Below are positions 11,131 to 24,213 of a DNA stretch of 64,000 bases, piece by piece; positions within the stretch are counted from its first letter, which is position 1; every line of letters begins with the position of its first letter. The DNA is taken from assembly GCF_030848805.1 (NCBI RefSeq), contig NC_092358.1, positions 124,001 through 188,000 of the forward strand, in the 5' to 3' direction. The notes beneath the pieces are model-generated. The model searched no databases, was not told the origin of the DNA, and saw only the letters and a program-made list of their open reading frames with translations. The translations under genes and the position numbers were made by a program. The DNA is from Temnothorax longispinosus. Taxonomy: Eukaryota; Arthropoda; Insecta; Hymenoptera; Formicidae.

Positions 11131-12050
11131 ACGATATTCGCGGCGACAATGGGAAATACTAATCGTCCGTGACTGTCCGCGCAACCCGCCTGCGACCGAA
11201 CAAGTACCGCGAAATACTTATTTTTGAGAAATGTCTACACCCCGAGCGCTAAATCGATATTAACGGCAGTACGCGATAGGCGCTGCGTTAAATAATGCAT
11301 GCAAGATTAGTAAAGCTTACTCTTACCGATTAAATAACTCTCGCGACGCCACTCGTTCCGGAGCCGGTCCTTTCCCGTGTCCGCCGCGATCTGGAAATGG
11401 AAAGAGAACGTCATCAATATGGCGGAGACGCGTCATCCCCCGCACGGGAAACTTTTCGCGCCAAGCCAAGACAAGAGTGCCATGACGTCACTATACGCGT
11501 CCCGCTCTCAACTTCGCGATCACGTCGAATTTTCCGAATTTCGAAAATCAAAATTAATACTATATACGCTCGCTTATGATTACGATCATTATTTCGCATT
11601 CTACCGAATAAACGTACTAATATGTTTGGCAGATATACGCGATATTCGCGACATGGGAAAATACGATCGTCACTTTCGCGATTGCCGGCGCGACGCAACG
11701 CGCTTTCGACCGAATAAGTATACTGAAATACGTATTTTTACAAATCATTATACCGAGCGCTGAATCTATACTATGCGCGATAGGTGCTGCGTTAAATAAT
11801 GCATGCAAGATTAATAAAGGTTACTCTTACCAATTAAACGAGTCGCGACGCCGCTCGTTCCAGGTTCCAGGGCCGCCGCGCCGGCCGATCCGTTCTGTCA
11901 GTTCTGAGTCCGCCACGCCTCCGCGCGTTCTGCAAAAGAAGGAGTACGTCATCAATATGGCGGAGGCACTTTGTCTTCGTCTCCAGCGCGGTCAACTTCA
12001 CGTAATAAGAGCGGCGCGGATGCATCACGCGTTCCGTTCCTATATTCGCG
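11131..12050. repeat. Tandem duplication (about 500-540 bp) of CpG-rich promoter-like DNA
   Basis: Two diverged copies, about 11131-11640 and 11639-12050. Matching landmarks: ACGATATTCGCGGC / GCGATATTCGCGAC, GCGATAGG(C/T)GCTGCGTTAAATAATGCATGCAAG (11273 and 11777), and CGTCATCAATATGGCGGAG (11409 and 11949). Spacing varies from 504 to 540 because of indels. The sequence is much richer in CG dinucleotides than its surroundings, and AATATGGCGG resembles a YY1/Pho-type site. It lies 0.5-1.4 kb upstream of TAF2. The open frames across it are by-products of low AT content. Confidence 0.75.
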
Positions 12051-12553
12051 TTTACGCATTTTTCTTGTTTTAACAATTAAATGCTATACGCTTGCCTTAT
12101 ATAGCGATCACGGTCTTACATACTAAATTAAATATATGTATGTTGAAATTGTACACTGCGTGAGTCAAATGGATGGCTATTAATAAAAGCGCACAGTTGA
12201 TTAACTAAAAATATATGCAATTAAATTTTATTTTTATATCTTTTTTAGATCTTTATTTAAAACAATAAGCTTATACAATATTTAATATCAGAGAGAAACA
12301 CTGCACCAAACACATCACATATATTATATATGTATACATGTGTGTATATGTGTATATTATAGATGTGTGTGTGGTGTGTGTGTGCGTGTGTTCTTCCATC
12401 CATGTATGTGTCAGCAGTGGTCAGTGACTCGTCAATCGTCATTCCTTGTGGTTGTGAGTTGTGTGGTTAACTGTAGCGTGCTTAGCATGGCGTTTCGTGT
12501 TGTTCTGTGCTTTATCTTTCTCTGTGGATAGTTGTAAATAAATAAATAGAAAC

Positions 12554-15500
12554 ATGAAGAAGGAAAAAACTGGCGATAACAGCCGTCCATATAAATTAAG
12601 TAAGAAAAACGGTCACGTCTTCATTTAACAGTCATCTTTGCTGGTTATATTTCTGTCCATCGTTTCAATTTTTATTAACGTTCGCTGGAATTTTATTTAT
12701 TTATTCTATATTTTTTATTACGGTTATTTAACTGAGGATAATGCATGCATTGTAACATGTTCTGGAGTATAAGTAAAAATTGCGTTTTTTGATATTATGT
12801 TTTGAGGTTATGTTTCAGAAGTTAGATTCATGTATCAATTTGACATATTATCATTTTTATTGAAATAATTAATGCATTTCAATGCAATTTATATTACAGC
12901 TCATCAAATATTAAGCTTAACTGGAATAAGTTTTCAAAGAAAAAGCATTATTGGTTTTGTCGAGTTGACGATTATACCTCTGCGAGACACTCTCAGGCTA
13001 GTGAAACTTAATGCTAAACAATGCAGGATATACAGAGTGTGTTTAAATGACACCTATGAAGCTCCTTTCCAATACTTTGATCCATTTCTGGATATCTGCC
13101 AGGGAGATAGTAAACAGTAAGCAAATCTCTTCTCGATAGCTCACGGTTGATACTCGAGGTTGTTAATAGACTGATTATCAATTTTATTGCAGACGGTCCC
13201 TGGAATTTTTCTCTAATATGCACCTAGCGGCAGCTCAAAAAGTTGATCCCGACAATAACGCTGGTGAATTAGTGGTTCAAATACCACCGGATGCAGCACA
13301 TTTGGTTGCGGAAGGCCGAGGATTAAGGATTAGCATCGAGTTTTCCTTGGAGCAGCCACAAGGAGGAGTGCATTTTGTAGTACCAAACTGCGAAGGAACT
13401 CTAGCTGAGGTAAGTCAGTGTGTTGTAACAAAAGAGTTTTCTTTATATTCCGACAATAATGTCAATAATTTTCTATCTTTTTTCATAAAAAACTAATTTT
13501 TTCCAGTAAATAATATTTAATATTTATACCAAGCAATTTTGGCTTTACGTTTTTTAAAACTAATAATCTACAATCCTTGTGATGCAATAATATGGCAATA
13601 TTTTTCTAAAACGAAATTCTTTGTACTAATAATAATATTTTTTTTTTTTTAGAAAGGTGCCCACATGTATACATACAGCTATGAAAATTCATCTAGATTA
13701 TGGTTTCCATGTGTGGATAGTTTTGCTGAACCATGTACTTGGAAATTAGAATTTACTGTTGACGATTCGATGACTGCAGTCTCCTGTGGAGATCTGATCG
13801 AAGTGGTCTACACACCTGACATGCGTAGAAAAACATTTCATTATGTGCTCAACACTCCTGCGTGTGCTCCAAACATTGCACTAGCAGTCGGGTAAGCAAT
13901 TAGAAGGAAGTTAATCAACATCTTGTTATTTATAGTATAATGAATGTGAATTCCTTTTTTTTTTATAGACCCTTTGAGATTTTTGTGGATCCGTACATGC
14001 ATGAGGTGACTCATTTCTGCCTGCCTCAACTTTTGTCATCTCTGAAAGTATCCGCAAAATACATGCACGAAGCATTCGAATTTTATGAGGAAACCTTGTC
14101 GAATCGATATCCATATTCCTGTTACAAACAGGTCTTCGTTGATGAGATAGATGAAGACATTAATGCCTATGCTACTATGAGCATTTTAAAGTAAATATGA
14201 TCTCTTTTGTTTTACATATAATTAAATTCCACTGCTGTACTTACTCACGATGAGTTGTTTACTTTCAGTACGAATTTATTACACTCTACTGCAATTATAG
14301 ATCAAGTATACATTACTAAGAAAGCAATGGCGCAAGCGATTGCAGAACAATTTTTTGGATGTTTTATATCTATGCAAAATTGGTCAGATACGTGGTTACC
14401 TAAGGGCATTTCCACGTATCTAACAGGACTCTATGCAAAAAAATGCTTTGGAAATAATGAATACAGAGAATGGATTCAATCCGTAAGTACCTATAAGTCA
14501 TGATATGCCTTTTCAACTTATTTAATTATCTTGGTTAATATAATTTTTGTAGGAATTACAAGAAGTCGTGAAATATGAAGAACAGTTCGGTGGTATAATA
14601 TTAGATCCATCTCAAGCACCAGCACCGTTACCTATTGCGGCTAATACTCCAGCGCCTGCCCCTCGAGCTCCCGATCCTGGATTTTATTTTCCTATTAAAA
14701 ATTTACATACCATGTCACCAAGATACATTCAAGTTCTCCGCAAGAAAGCACATCTAATCATGAGAATGCTGGAACATAGGATCGGCCAAGAATTATTACT
14801 TCAAGTAAATATGCATATATATATATATATCTTTTTTATTTTCTAAATAATAGTAGATTGTACAGCTAATTATGTATTTAATGTTTTATAGGTATTCAAT
14901 AAACAATTGTCTCTGGCAGCTAATGCCGCACAACAAAAAATAGAGTCTGGCCTGTGGTCACACATGTTGATTAGTACAAATGTATTCGCCAAGGCAATCT
15001 TTACTGTAACAGGGAAAGATATGTCAGTATTTATAGATCAATGGGTGAGAACGGGAGGACATGCGAAATTTAGCTTAAGTTTTGTATTTAATAGAAAAAG
15101 GTACTTTTCTGCTTGAGTTCAGTTGTATCTATTATTATCTTATATATTATGGAAATTAAAATAACACATATACATATATACATGTTACAGAAATACAGTA
15201 GAGTTGGAAATTAGGCAAGACACTACACATCAAAGAGGGATTAGGAAATATGTGGGCCCGTTAGTAGTCAATATTCAAGAACTGGACGGTACTTTCAAGC
15301 ACACATTACAAATTGAAGGTACAATGGCCAGGGCGGACATCACATGTCACAGTAAAAGTCGTAGAAACAAGAAAAAGAAAATTCCGCTGTGCACCGGCGA
15401 GGAAGTCGATATGGATCTTTCTGCTATGGAGTAAGATCGCGATAATTCTTATTGCAACACATTATGCAAGAAACGTAAATTTATTATATATTATTAAAAA

Positions 15501-17944
15501 AAAACATTTATGGTTTATCTACAGCGATTCTCCAGTGTTATGGATCAGACTTGATCCTGAAATGACAATCATGCGCGCTGTGCAAATTGAACAACCTGAT
15601 TATCAGTGGCAATATCAATTGAGACACGAGAGAGACGTCACCGCACAATTGGAAGCGATCGAAGCTTTGCAGCATCATCCAACACCTGCCACACGATTAG
15701 CGTTGACCGATACAATTGAGAACGAACATTGTTACTATAAAGTCAGACTTCGCGCTGCTAATTGCTTGACAAAGGTCAGTCATTATTAAACGCCATTATT
15801 AAAATAATTTATTTAATTCAATTTTACAAATATGTACATACAGGTGGGAAACGCAATGGTAGCAACATGGTCAGGCCCACCAGCGATGTTGGCCATATTT
15901 AGAAAATTATTCGGATCTGCGTCGTGCCGACGAATTATTAAGCAAAACAATTTCTCGAATTTTCAACATTATTTTCTACAAAAGGTTAAGTGCGAGTTAA
16001 TACGTACTTACATCAGAATTATTTGGTAATATCTTTTCTCTGAACCTTTGTACATCTGTGTGCAGACTATACCAGTCGCAATGGCAGGATTACGCAATGC
16101 CCATGGTATCTGTCCACCGGAAGTGTTAGCCTTTTTAATGGATCTTTTCAAGTATAATGACAACAGCAAGAATAGATATTCCGACAACTATTACAGAGCT
16201 GCGCTAATCGAAGCTCTTGGCGCGACTGTTACACCAGTTATCAGTGTGCAACAAGGGTATGAACATTCGAATTTTATTTATAACAAGACATAATAATCCG
16301 ACGAAGAGATAAATTTCTTAATGTATACCATTACAGCACGGCTATTACGGCCGATTCTCTATCAGTCGACACGAAGGCCATTTTAGAAGAGGTCACGAGA
16401 AACTTAAACTTAGAGAAATTATTACCCTGCTACAAATATACCGTCAGCGTAGCTTGTCTTAAAGTTATACGTATCCTTCAAAAGTTCGGTCACCTTCCAA
16501 GCAATCCTCATCTTTTCAGAGCATACGCAGCATATGGGCAATTTATAGGTAATATTCTAGATTTCAATAACAATATTTCTGAATTGCCAGAATTCTTAAT
16601 GATCAATCAACATTTTCCAGACGTTCGAATCGCAGCTTTAGAAGCCTTGGTCGATTTTACTCGTGTCGACGGCAAATGGGAAGACTTGGAGTTCTTATTA
16701 GATATGGCTGAAATGGATCCACATCCCGGTGTACGCCATAGACTCGTACGTCTGATGGTGGAAAATCCGCCATTCGAGAGAGCCCATAAACATCGCTTAG
16801 ATAAACCAGATCTAGTTGACCGTATATGGAACTTGATTAAGTACGGCAGTTCTTCTTTAATCTCGCCTGTAAAACTTATTTTTCTTTCATGTCAATTAAT
16901 TAACATATATAATTTTATCTAATTGCAGCGGCATGTTGTCGCACGATGCAAAGTTGCGTTGCGATTTGGTGGATTTATACTATTCTTTGTATGGTATAAA
17001 AGTCCCATTTTGTCTTCCCATTCCTGAAATTGTGGCGATTACGAAGCCTAGGAAAGCTGGCCCGCCAAGTCCAGAACGCGAAGTGAGACTTATTTGTGTA
17101 ATCTATTAGATGATTATAAAGCTTCTTTTTATAACAAACGTTTTAAATTCTACTCAGGTGTATTCTGCTCAGGTGAAAACTGCGCCGGTACAACATGTGA
17201 GACACGAGTCGATCGAAGAAGTTGAAAACTTACCTGTTTCGAATAAGAGGAAACCATCTCCCAACAGAGATCCTCCGGGTCCATCAAATCCAGTGGAACA
17301 TGGACCAGAACTAAAACGACAAAAAACAACAAATAATGTATGGAAAATAGTCTTATCTCATTTTCTTTGTCCTTGTGAAGTTGTTGAATCAAATCTACGG
17401 TTGCTGTGTTTTTTAGGTGGATGAACGAGGAATTCCGATACCTGGTGAAGGAAAAGTAAAATCTGAATATTATAGCGATAATTCCGCATCACTGCCCGGT
17501 ATCATGGGAACTCCTGGTCCTGTAGGCTTCGAGCCTGGGATGTTTAAAAAGGATTCAGAAGAGCACAAGCCGAAGAGTGATTCCAGCAATAAGGTACACG
17601 AGGTTTTTCAAGTAGTAGAAAGTATTTTTGTACAACAATGTTTTTTTATGTGTGTCAGAAATATAAAATATATATTAAACTCGCATCCGTTGTTTTTGCA
17701 GAGTAAAAAGAAAAAGAAGGATAAGAAAAAACACAAGCACAAGCATAAGCATAAACACGATCACAAACATAATAAGGATAAGGAGAAAAAGGATAAGGAT
17801 AAGGGTAAAGATAAAGAGAAGGAAAAGGACAAAAGCAAGGACAAGGATTCGTCCGCTTTAAAGATTAAAGATGAAACTCTCAGCTCTGCAAGTTCTAGTC
17901 AAAGTCCAGAGCCAACTGTCACCAACGAACTCCTTTTTCCTTAA
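12554..17944 (+). CDS. TAF2: Transcription initiation factor TFIID subunit 2
   Basis: Eighteen coding exons: 12554-12599, 12900-13116, 13193-13409, 13653-13891, 13969-14190, 14269-14482, 14553-14804, 14892-15100, 15191-15430, 15525-15774, 15844-15984, 16066-16256, 16337-16548, 16621-16840, 16929-17082, 17158-17337, 17417-17593, 17702-17944. Every junction is GT-AG with matching phase; the product is 1207 aa, close to human TAF2 (about 1200). Landmarks: FQRKSIIGFVELTI, NSSRLWFPCVDS, DPYMHEVTHFCLPQLL, SKSRRNKKKKIP, EEVDMDLSAM and SDNYYRAALIEALG. The protein has the M1 aminopeptidase fold followed by HEAT-like repeats; where M1 enzymes have HExxH it reads QAIAEQFFGC, so it is not a peptidase. 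It binds core-promoter DNA within TFIID in the nucleus. The C-terminal Lys/His tail (KKKHKHKHKHKHDHKH) is a known feature of the family. The start codon was chosen because MKKEKTGDNSRPYKL joins in phase to the conserved exon 2. Confidence 0.96.
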
Positions 17945-18229
17945 GAACGTTTAGTTATCGGTACACAATATTTGAAATTTTTTAATACCACCTCTGTTTA
18001 TTTTGTATGACTATACAATTTAATCATGAAGCAATAAGATGTACGCACAGCGTCATAAACGTCTTCTCGCCACAAGATAGTCGCGTCCGGGTTAAATAAT
18101 AGCTAATAATAAGATCTGTTCGTGTTGCTTGTATTTTTTGCACTTAGAATCTTCACTTTCTCTTTCTCCAGGTGCGAAAGCGTTTATGACGCCGTGTGTA
18201 AATGATCTTCAATATCTATACATACATAT

Positions 18230-18296
<67 letters not shown>

Positions 18297-18600
18297 GTAT
18301 ATATTTATAAATATTATATATATTTATTTTATTATAAATATTCCATATGTACATAGTAATAAATCTCACGACATTAATTAGCGCATTTTATTACATAAAA
18401 ATAAAAAAAAATGGATTGTAAGTATCTTAGGGCAAATGGTATGCGATAATAAAGATCAAGTGACGATTATTTTTTTACAGTTTTTTCCTGGGCATATAAC
18501 AATTTATCTTTATTACTAATTGCCAAAAGCGTGCACGATTATAAGTCTCGGAACGAGTGATTTTCCAAAAATTTTATTAATATCCGCAGATATATATCCC
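17945..18600. other. TAF2 3' region with a TA microsatellite
   Basis: Holds the presumed 3' UTR of TAF2. A long (TA)n run occupies about 18238-18291. An AATAAA near 18449 could be a poly(A) signal. No gene is seen. Confidence 0.5.
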
Positions 18601-18765
18601 GTTCGGATATAAATTATCCGATTCGTTATTCAGGGTTCGTTACCGACGCCAGAGGCGCGCTCACATTTGAATAGCCGTTGCGCGCTTGCTAGGATGGCGT
18701 CCGTGGCGTTGCGGCAATTTCGAAGGGACTAGCAAGTTTTGAAAATTTTCGCAACGACCGAGATA
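18601..18765 (+). promoter_or_regulatory. Presumed promoter / 5' leader of the E2F gene
   Basis: A CpG-rich stretch directly upstream of the E2F start codon, with TTGCGCGC and AGGATGGCG. TTGCGCGC is loosely E2F-like and AGGATGGCG loosely YY1-like. The boundaries and function are inference from position and composition only. Confidence 0.4.
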
Positions 18766-21120
18766 ATGGCAGATAATCAGCAGAGCCGATTCGAGAAGTC
18801 TCTCGGGCTGCTGACCACCCGCTTCGTGACCCTGCTCCAGAAGGCGAAGGACGGCGTGCTGGATTTGAAAGTCGTGAGTACGCTCGGCGGCCTCGCGAGG
18901 CCATCGACAAAAGTTAACCTGTACTAGGTTAAGTGACCGCGGGCTTACACGTCATACTCGGGGTGCGGGAATTTTGAAAGAAGTGCGCGGCGCGGGGGGA
19001 CCGTCGTGCGTGACCCCGGGCCCGTTTCCCCAGCTCCGCGGACGTTCCCGTTCGTCGCCGCGCGGTTACGGGCCCCGCGATCGGCGCGGTCGACGCGCCG
19101 ACGGTGTTACAACATCGTAACACGCGATGGCCACCTTAACCTATAAGAAACGCGGGCCGCGGAACTCCCGGCGGGACGCCGCGGCGACCGACCGATGTGG
19201 TTACTCTACATACGGACACGTTACAGGCCGCGGATCTTCTGGAGGTACGACAAAAACGGCGCATCTACGACATCACGAACGTCCTCGAGGGTATCGGCCT
19301 CATAGAGAAGAAGAGCAAGAACAGCATCCAATGGAAGTAAGTGTCACCCCTTTATTCTCGTTTTAATGCCTCTATTTCTGTCTCTCTGCCCCCACGTGCA
19401 CCACTACTTTGCAAATTTGTGTTTCATAGGGGTGCGGGACCTGGCTGCAACACTCAGGAGGTTGGCGAGAAGCTGACGGACCTGAAGGAGGAGATCAGCA
19501 AGCTGGAGGATCACGAACAGCTGTTGGACACCCATACCCAGTGGATACAGCAGAGCATAAAGAATATACAGAATGACATTGGAAATAGGAAATATGCGTA
19601 TATTACGTACGAGGATGTTAAGGAGACCTTTGCGGATCAGTTCGTGCTAGGGATACAGGGTCCACCGGATATGGAGATCACAGTACCAAATGTCTTGAAG
19701 GTATACAAAAGGATATCTGGAAAATGGTTGTTTCATTGCGTTGCAGCTCTGGATAGACCGAAGTTTCCAAACTAATTATAATTACAACTTTTATGGGTTA
19801 TAAGCGAATCTCCATTCTGGAAGATTGAGCTTGTTTTTTTAACTTATTTATTGTTCTTATTATTTGGAAATTTCTCCAAAGGACGATACAACGAGATCTG
19901 AGCATCAAACTCAGATCTTTTGCTTGATACACCACTGCTTTATCAATAAGTTATACCCATTTAGAAAATATTTTATGCAAATTACTTTGATATACATTTG
20001 TCTTTAATGTATCTCTATTTTTTACATATTTGGCAGACTGTCATTCAAGACGATGGAGTGATAAATTATAACATGATCCTGAAAAGTAATACAGGAGAGA
20101 TAAAAGTGTACATGGTCCAACCTGAGTTAGCTAAAACTTACGATAATAAAGTGTTGGAATTGGAAATGAGATTAAAAGAAGAATCCAAGGGTACAAAGCG
20201 TGGAAAGGAGGAGGATGAAAAGAAAGAGGAAGAGGTTATTGTTAAACCAAAGAGAAAAGTTGGAAGGTAAGTGGAAATAAAAAAAAAAAAGAAACATGTA
20301 CAGTCTCCGCGTATGCTCTAATCGCATCAGGAATAATAAAATAATATTCCTGATCTGCACAGAGCAAATAGTACAATTGCTAATTGGCAATTGATTTTGT
20401 AAAGGGGATGAATAGTTATCAAGCTTTAGCTATTTATTTGATACAAAATGCACATTTTTACGTTTTATATCTATTTCTCAAAATTACAATTATATTGGAA
20501 TACATTAAATTTATTTCAACATTAGGCCACCAAAAAACACTACTAAACCAGATCCGATAACTGACGAAGAGGAAGAAGAAGATTCGGAACTGATAGAAGC
20601 TAAGATAGTTTTACGGGATGTCAGCACCTCAGGTATTTTACTCTTGAGATTTGCATTTATTTATTATATATTTCAGTGTAAAGTTTTTGAACCACGTTCT
20701 TAATTATTTTTAATTACAGATATTGTCCAAAGAGAGTTGGAGTTCTTTGATCAATTCTATTCTGACTGTAAGTCAAATTTTAAGTCTATATTCATAGTTC
20801 GATTTTATATTTAAGATCGTTTTAAGTACGATCTCGAGATGCCATATGGTCATTTCCCTTGCTGGATGAGATCTTAAGACTGTCCACGATCAGACTTAAG
20901 ACAATCTTGAATATAAGATCGGGCTGTGAATACTATTCTTATATTTCTTTTTGTACACACCTAAACAATCGAACATCTAATGTCTGTATAAATTTTATTT
21001 GCAGTTTGTGGACCATTAATGAGATTAAGTCCACCCCCTGGAGAGAAAGATTACCATTTCAATCTTAGTGAGAATGAGGGTGTTTATGATTTATTTGACA
21101 TTAAGAGTGTTCGACATTAA
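18766..21120 (+). CDS. E2f4/5: Transcription factor E2F4/5-type (repressor E2F)
   Basis: Seven exons: 18766-18873, 19227-19336, 19430-19700, 20037-20266, 20526-20632, 20720-20767, 21005-21120; all GT-AG and in phase, 329 aa. The DNA-binding winged helix spans exons 1-2 (SLGLLTTRFVTLLQKAKDGV, EVRQKRRIYDITNVLEGIG, KKSKNSIQWK). The dimerisation/marked-box region follows (GAGPGCNTQEVGEKL; DTHTQWIQQSIKN; AYITYEDV). Exon 7 encodes the C-terminal pocket-protein-binding motif (LMRLSPPPGEKDYHFNL, then EGVYDLFD). The N-terminus is short, without the cyclin-A-binding segment of activator E2Fs, which together with the RLSPPPG motif points to E2F4/5. It should act with DP and Rb-family proteins on cell-cycle genes. 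The linker in exon 4 is rich in Lys/Glu, and exon 5 has a five-Glu acidic run. It is shorter than human E2F4. Confidence 0.95.
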
Positions 21121-21859
21121 TGAGTGTTGAATCGATGTAGCTTCGATTTGCAAAATGAAGACTGTGCCAACAGCATGCAAATTTGAAATGGGGGAAAATC
21201 TGGTAAAATCATTAAGGAGAATTTGTGCATATAATTTTAGGGGAAACCAATGGATCACAATCATTGAGAGTATACAGTATTTTTTTATTATTGAAAATAC
21301 GGGAAAACTAGTGCGAGGCATTGTGAAGATACCTACAACCGTTCTAATTGCTGTTTATTTTGTACATTGCTGAGAGTAATTCAAAGTTTTAAAAGCATCT
21401 TTTATATATATATATATAGATCTACGAGAGATTATCCTTGTAGCTTTTAACTTGGCTCACAAGCTTGCTTCATGAATCACTGGACGAAAATATATAAATT
21501 GTTCATTGCAACAATTTTCCGTTTAATATGAAAAAAAAATTAATGAATGTATATGTATACAATCAAAAAATGTAACACGATGTTATTAAGCAAGCTCTCG
21601 TCAGATGTCGAACTTTTGTAAGAATTTGCATGCACATATCCCTAATGTATTCTAGATACTGCAACGTGATTAGAATGAATGTATTGCGTACCTACAGCGT
21701 GCGCGAGTTCGACATTTTTTAAAATATTTTACGAATTATATGTATCCAGATCTTTACTACTGGCAACGCATATGCATCTGCTTATATTTGTGTACAGTAT
21801 ATCTCCTTTATCGCGTGACATGCAGGCTCATCAAGTCAATTGTATTTCTTATAATACAG

Positions 21860-21913
<54 letters not shown>

Positions 21914-21949
21914 ATGTCCGATTATATATTGTCTGAATCTGAATATATG
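21121..21949. other. Intergenic region with a TA microsatellite
   Basis: Presumed 3' UTR of the E2F gene followed by AT-rich DNA. A (TA)n run lies at about 21863-21910. No gene is seen; the short open frames lack any recognisable motif. Confidence 0.5.
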
Positions 21950-22450
21950 ACTGCAGAAACCCCCGACATTTCGTTTTCTGTGACGAGTCGTACATACGTC
22001 GCGGATATCAGTATAATATTATCGATCTCTCTTGTCGAGCTCTCTACGTTACCAGAGAGGTGCGCAGCAAATGAGCGATTGTGCAACGCGGCCGATGCAG
22101 CGGAAAAGCGTGCCCGTATCGGCGGATGACGTGTACCAAGGACATATAAGAATGGATCGACCAATTTCGTCATCATGTCAGCACACTCAGCACGTGTTCC
22201 GTCAACGTCGGGGGCACTCGGCCAGTCGCTCGCGTCACGTCGCAACGAGAACCACGCGAGATCCCCCCAGATGCAACGGCTTCGTCACACGACGCATAAC
22301 GCACGCAACGGCCGCAGCCTGTCAAAATTGAACGCAGTGAGCGCGTTCCCGAAGGAACGTCGCGTGACTCTGCGGTGTTCCCACGTCCGTTATCCCTGAC
22401 ACCGCGGAAGGTAACCGACTCGAAGCTTCATGGAGCGACAACCGTGACGT
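21950..22450 (+). promoter_or_regulatory. CpG-rich block, presumed promoter and 5' exon of the Mpv17-like gene
   Basis: Base composition shifts sharply here: many CG dinucleotides, a CACGTG E-box in CAGCACGTGTTCCG near 22190, and ATATAAGA near 22146. A good splice donor (GGAAG|GTAACC) lies at 22410/22411, and an acceptor (TTTTTGCAG|C) at 23353/23354 lies 15 bp before the Mpv17-like ATG, so a non-coding first exon here is likely. Open frames across the block reflect low AT content rather than coding. Confidence 0.4.
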
Positions 22451-23353
22451 AACGCACTGCCAGAATTGCGAAACTTGTGTGTCATGTCGAGATTTTTAGG
22501 AAAACAAATCGATCGTCGACACGCGATAGACAAAGAGATAACAGGGTGATTTCGATTAAGCTCCGATCAGCTCCGAATTAATTTGTCAGGTAACATCTGC
22601 AATACATTGATAATAGAGTTATTAATTTCTTTTTGTTTGTTTCATAGAAGATAAGGTTAGAGATTAGGGACGATGAATTGTGCGACCGGAAATTTTGCTG
22701 TAACAATTCTGCCAGCTGAACTAATTGTCGATTAAATTGATTAGAGTTTGATCGAAGACTTGAACAAGTGATTGTCTGATATTTTGTAAAATTCATACTG
22801 ACAATGCAGTTTTACTTGGACATCTCTTCAGTATCATTTCAGTAACTTTTTATTATTATTTTTTTTATCGAGTTAATTGTACAATATTTTTCCTAAACTG
22901 CATTTAAATCGTTCATTGCGCTATTCAAAAGCTATAATTTTTCCCGAATATTTTTGACATTGACAAAATAAAAATCGATCTTATGGAGGTTTGCGTTGTA
23001 AATATGTATGCTTGCTTATGAATTATAAGTATACCTATATAATAGACATGCTGAGCACAGCGTGCGCTGTCGTGCTAGCACGCTTGGTTCGGGGAAAATA
23101 TGAATAATTTATTTATAATATTATAATTGTATTATTATGATGATCGAGTTGTAAATTGTGTAGATATGTCGACGGTCGATAATGTTTGTATCCTTCAATT
23201 ATCTCGGGTTTATTGGGCCCTATTTTATAATCACAAAAATTTATCTAGACTATATTATTGATGTAGTACTTCAATAATATAATATTGCTTTTCTTATTTG
23301 TTACTATTAATAAAGTGTAAAATGATGATTTTAAATATCTGTATGTTTTTGCA
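22451..23353 (+). other. Presumed intron in the 5' UTR of the Mpv17-like gene
   Basis: AT-rich DNA without coding signals between the CpG-rich block and the acceptor just upstream of the Mpv17-like start codon. Assigning it as an intron rests only on the donor and acceptor named for the neighbouring block. Confidence 0.35.
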
Positions 23354-23368
23354 GCCTACGCATCGACA

Positions 23369-24213
23369 ATGCGCACCATATTCGTAAAATTCCGCGAGAT
23401 CTCGCAGAAATACCCGATTGTTCGAGGCATGGCATCCTACTCGATTATATGGCCCTCCGCGTGTCTGTTACAACAAAAGATAATGGGGAAAGAAGAGTTT
23501 AATTACGCGGAGGCCGTGCGATTCAGTCTATTCGGCAGTCTTTACGTAGCACCCACACTGTACTGCTGGCTGAGATGCGCGTCTTATTTCTGGCCGAAGG
23601 CGAATTTGAAGTCTGCAATCACTAAGGTGTATATATATGTATATACATGTATATGTATAACGAAAATTGAACAGTTTAAATTACACAATTTTGTATGACA
23701 AATTGATTTATTTAAAAAATGGCTTGATGGAAACTAAATGATAACGAAATAACACTGGATAATAATTGCAGGCTTTGATTGAACAAGTTACGTACGGCCC
23801 CGCAGCTATGTGTTCCTTCTTCTTTGGCATGAGCCTTCTTGAATTAAAGCCAGTTTCGGAATGCGTTGACGAGGTCAAAATTAAGTTTTGGCCGACATAC
23901 AAGGTATATCCTCGATAAACGTGTTCTTAAATTTGAGATTAAGCGGATTAATGAGAGATTATTTTCCTCCTAGATTGCCATTTGCGTATGGCCAATTCTA
24001 CAAACTATCAATTTTATCCTAATCCCGGAGCGAAATCGTGTTGTGTACGTCAGCGTATGCAGTTTAGTCTGGACATGTTTCCTTGCATATATGAAATCTA
24101 TCGAAGGGAAGCGGAAGCAGGAGCTGGCAGATAATGTTAATTCCAAGATGATAACGGATAAAGCGCAAGCCAACGAGAGAGCCGGTCATATGCAGATTCC
24201 TCTACTACGATGA
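23369..24213 (+). CDS. Mpv17-like peroxisomal/mitochondrial membrane protein (Mpv17/PMP22 family)
   Basis: Three exons, 23369-23626, 23772-23903 and 23974-24213, all phase 0, give 209 aa, a usual length for the family. Exon 1 begins MRTIFVKFREISQKYPIVRG and has YSIIWPSACLLQQ, FGSLYVAPTLYCWLR. Exon 2 has QVTYGPAAMCSFFFGMSLLE and FWPTYK. Exon 3 has AICVWPILQTINFILIPERN then VYVSVCSLVWTCFLAYMKS, the Mpv17 family signature (W-PI-Q-NF-P-R-W-ffL). Four hydrophobic segments fit a small integral membrane protein of the mitochondrial inner or peroxisomal membrane. The pattern is closest to the Mpv17-like subgroup. The charged C-tail (KRKQELADNVNSKM) is not conserved in the family core. Confidence 0.92.

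Noticed and set aside
11377..12076. Several overlapping open frames on both strands
   Set aside because: They lie in CpG-rich, stop-poor duplicated DNA, differ between the two copies of the repeat, and have no recognisable motif.
18184..18369. Minus-strand frame rich in Ile/Tyr
   Set aside because: It is a translation of the TA microsatellite.
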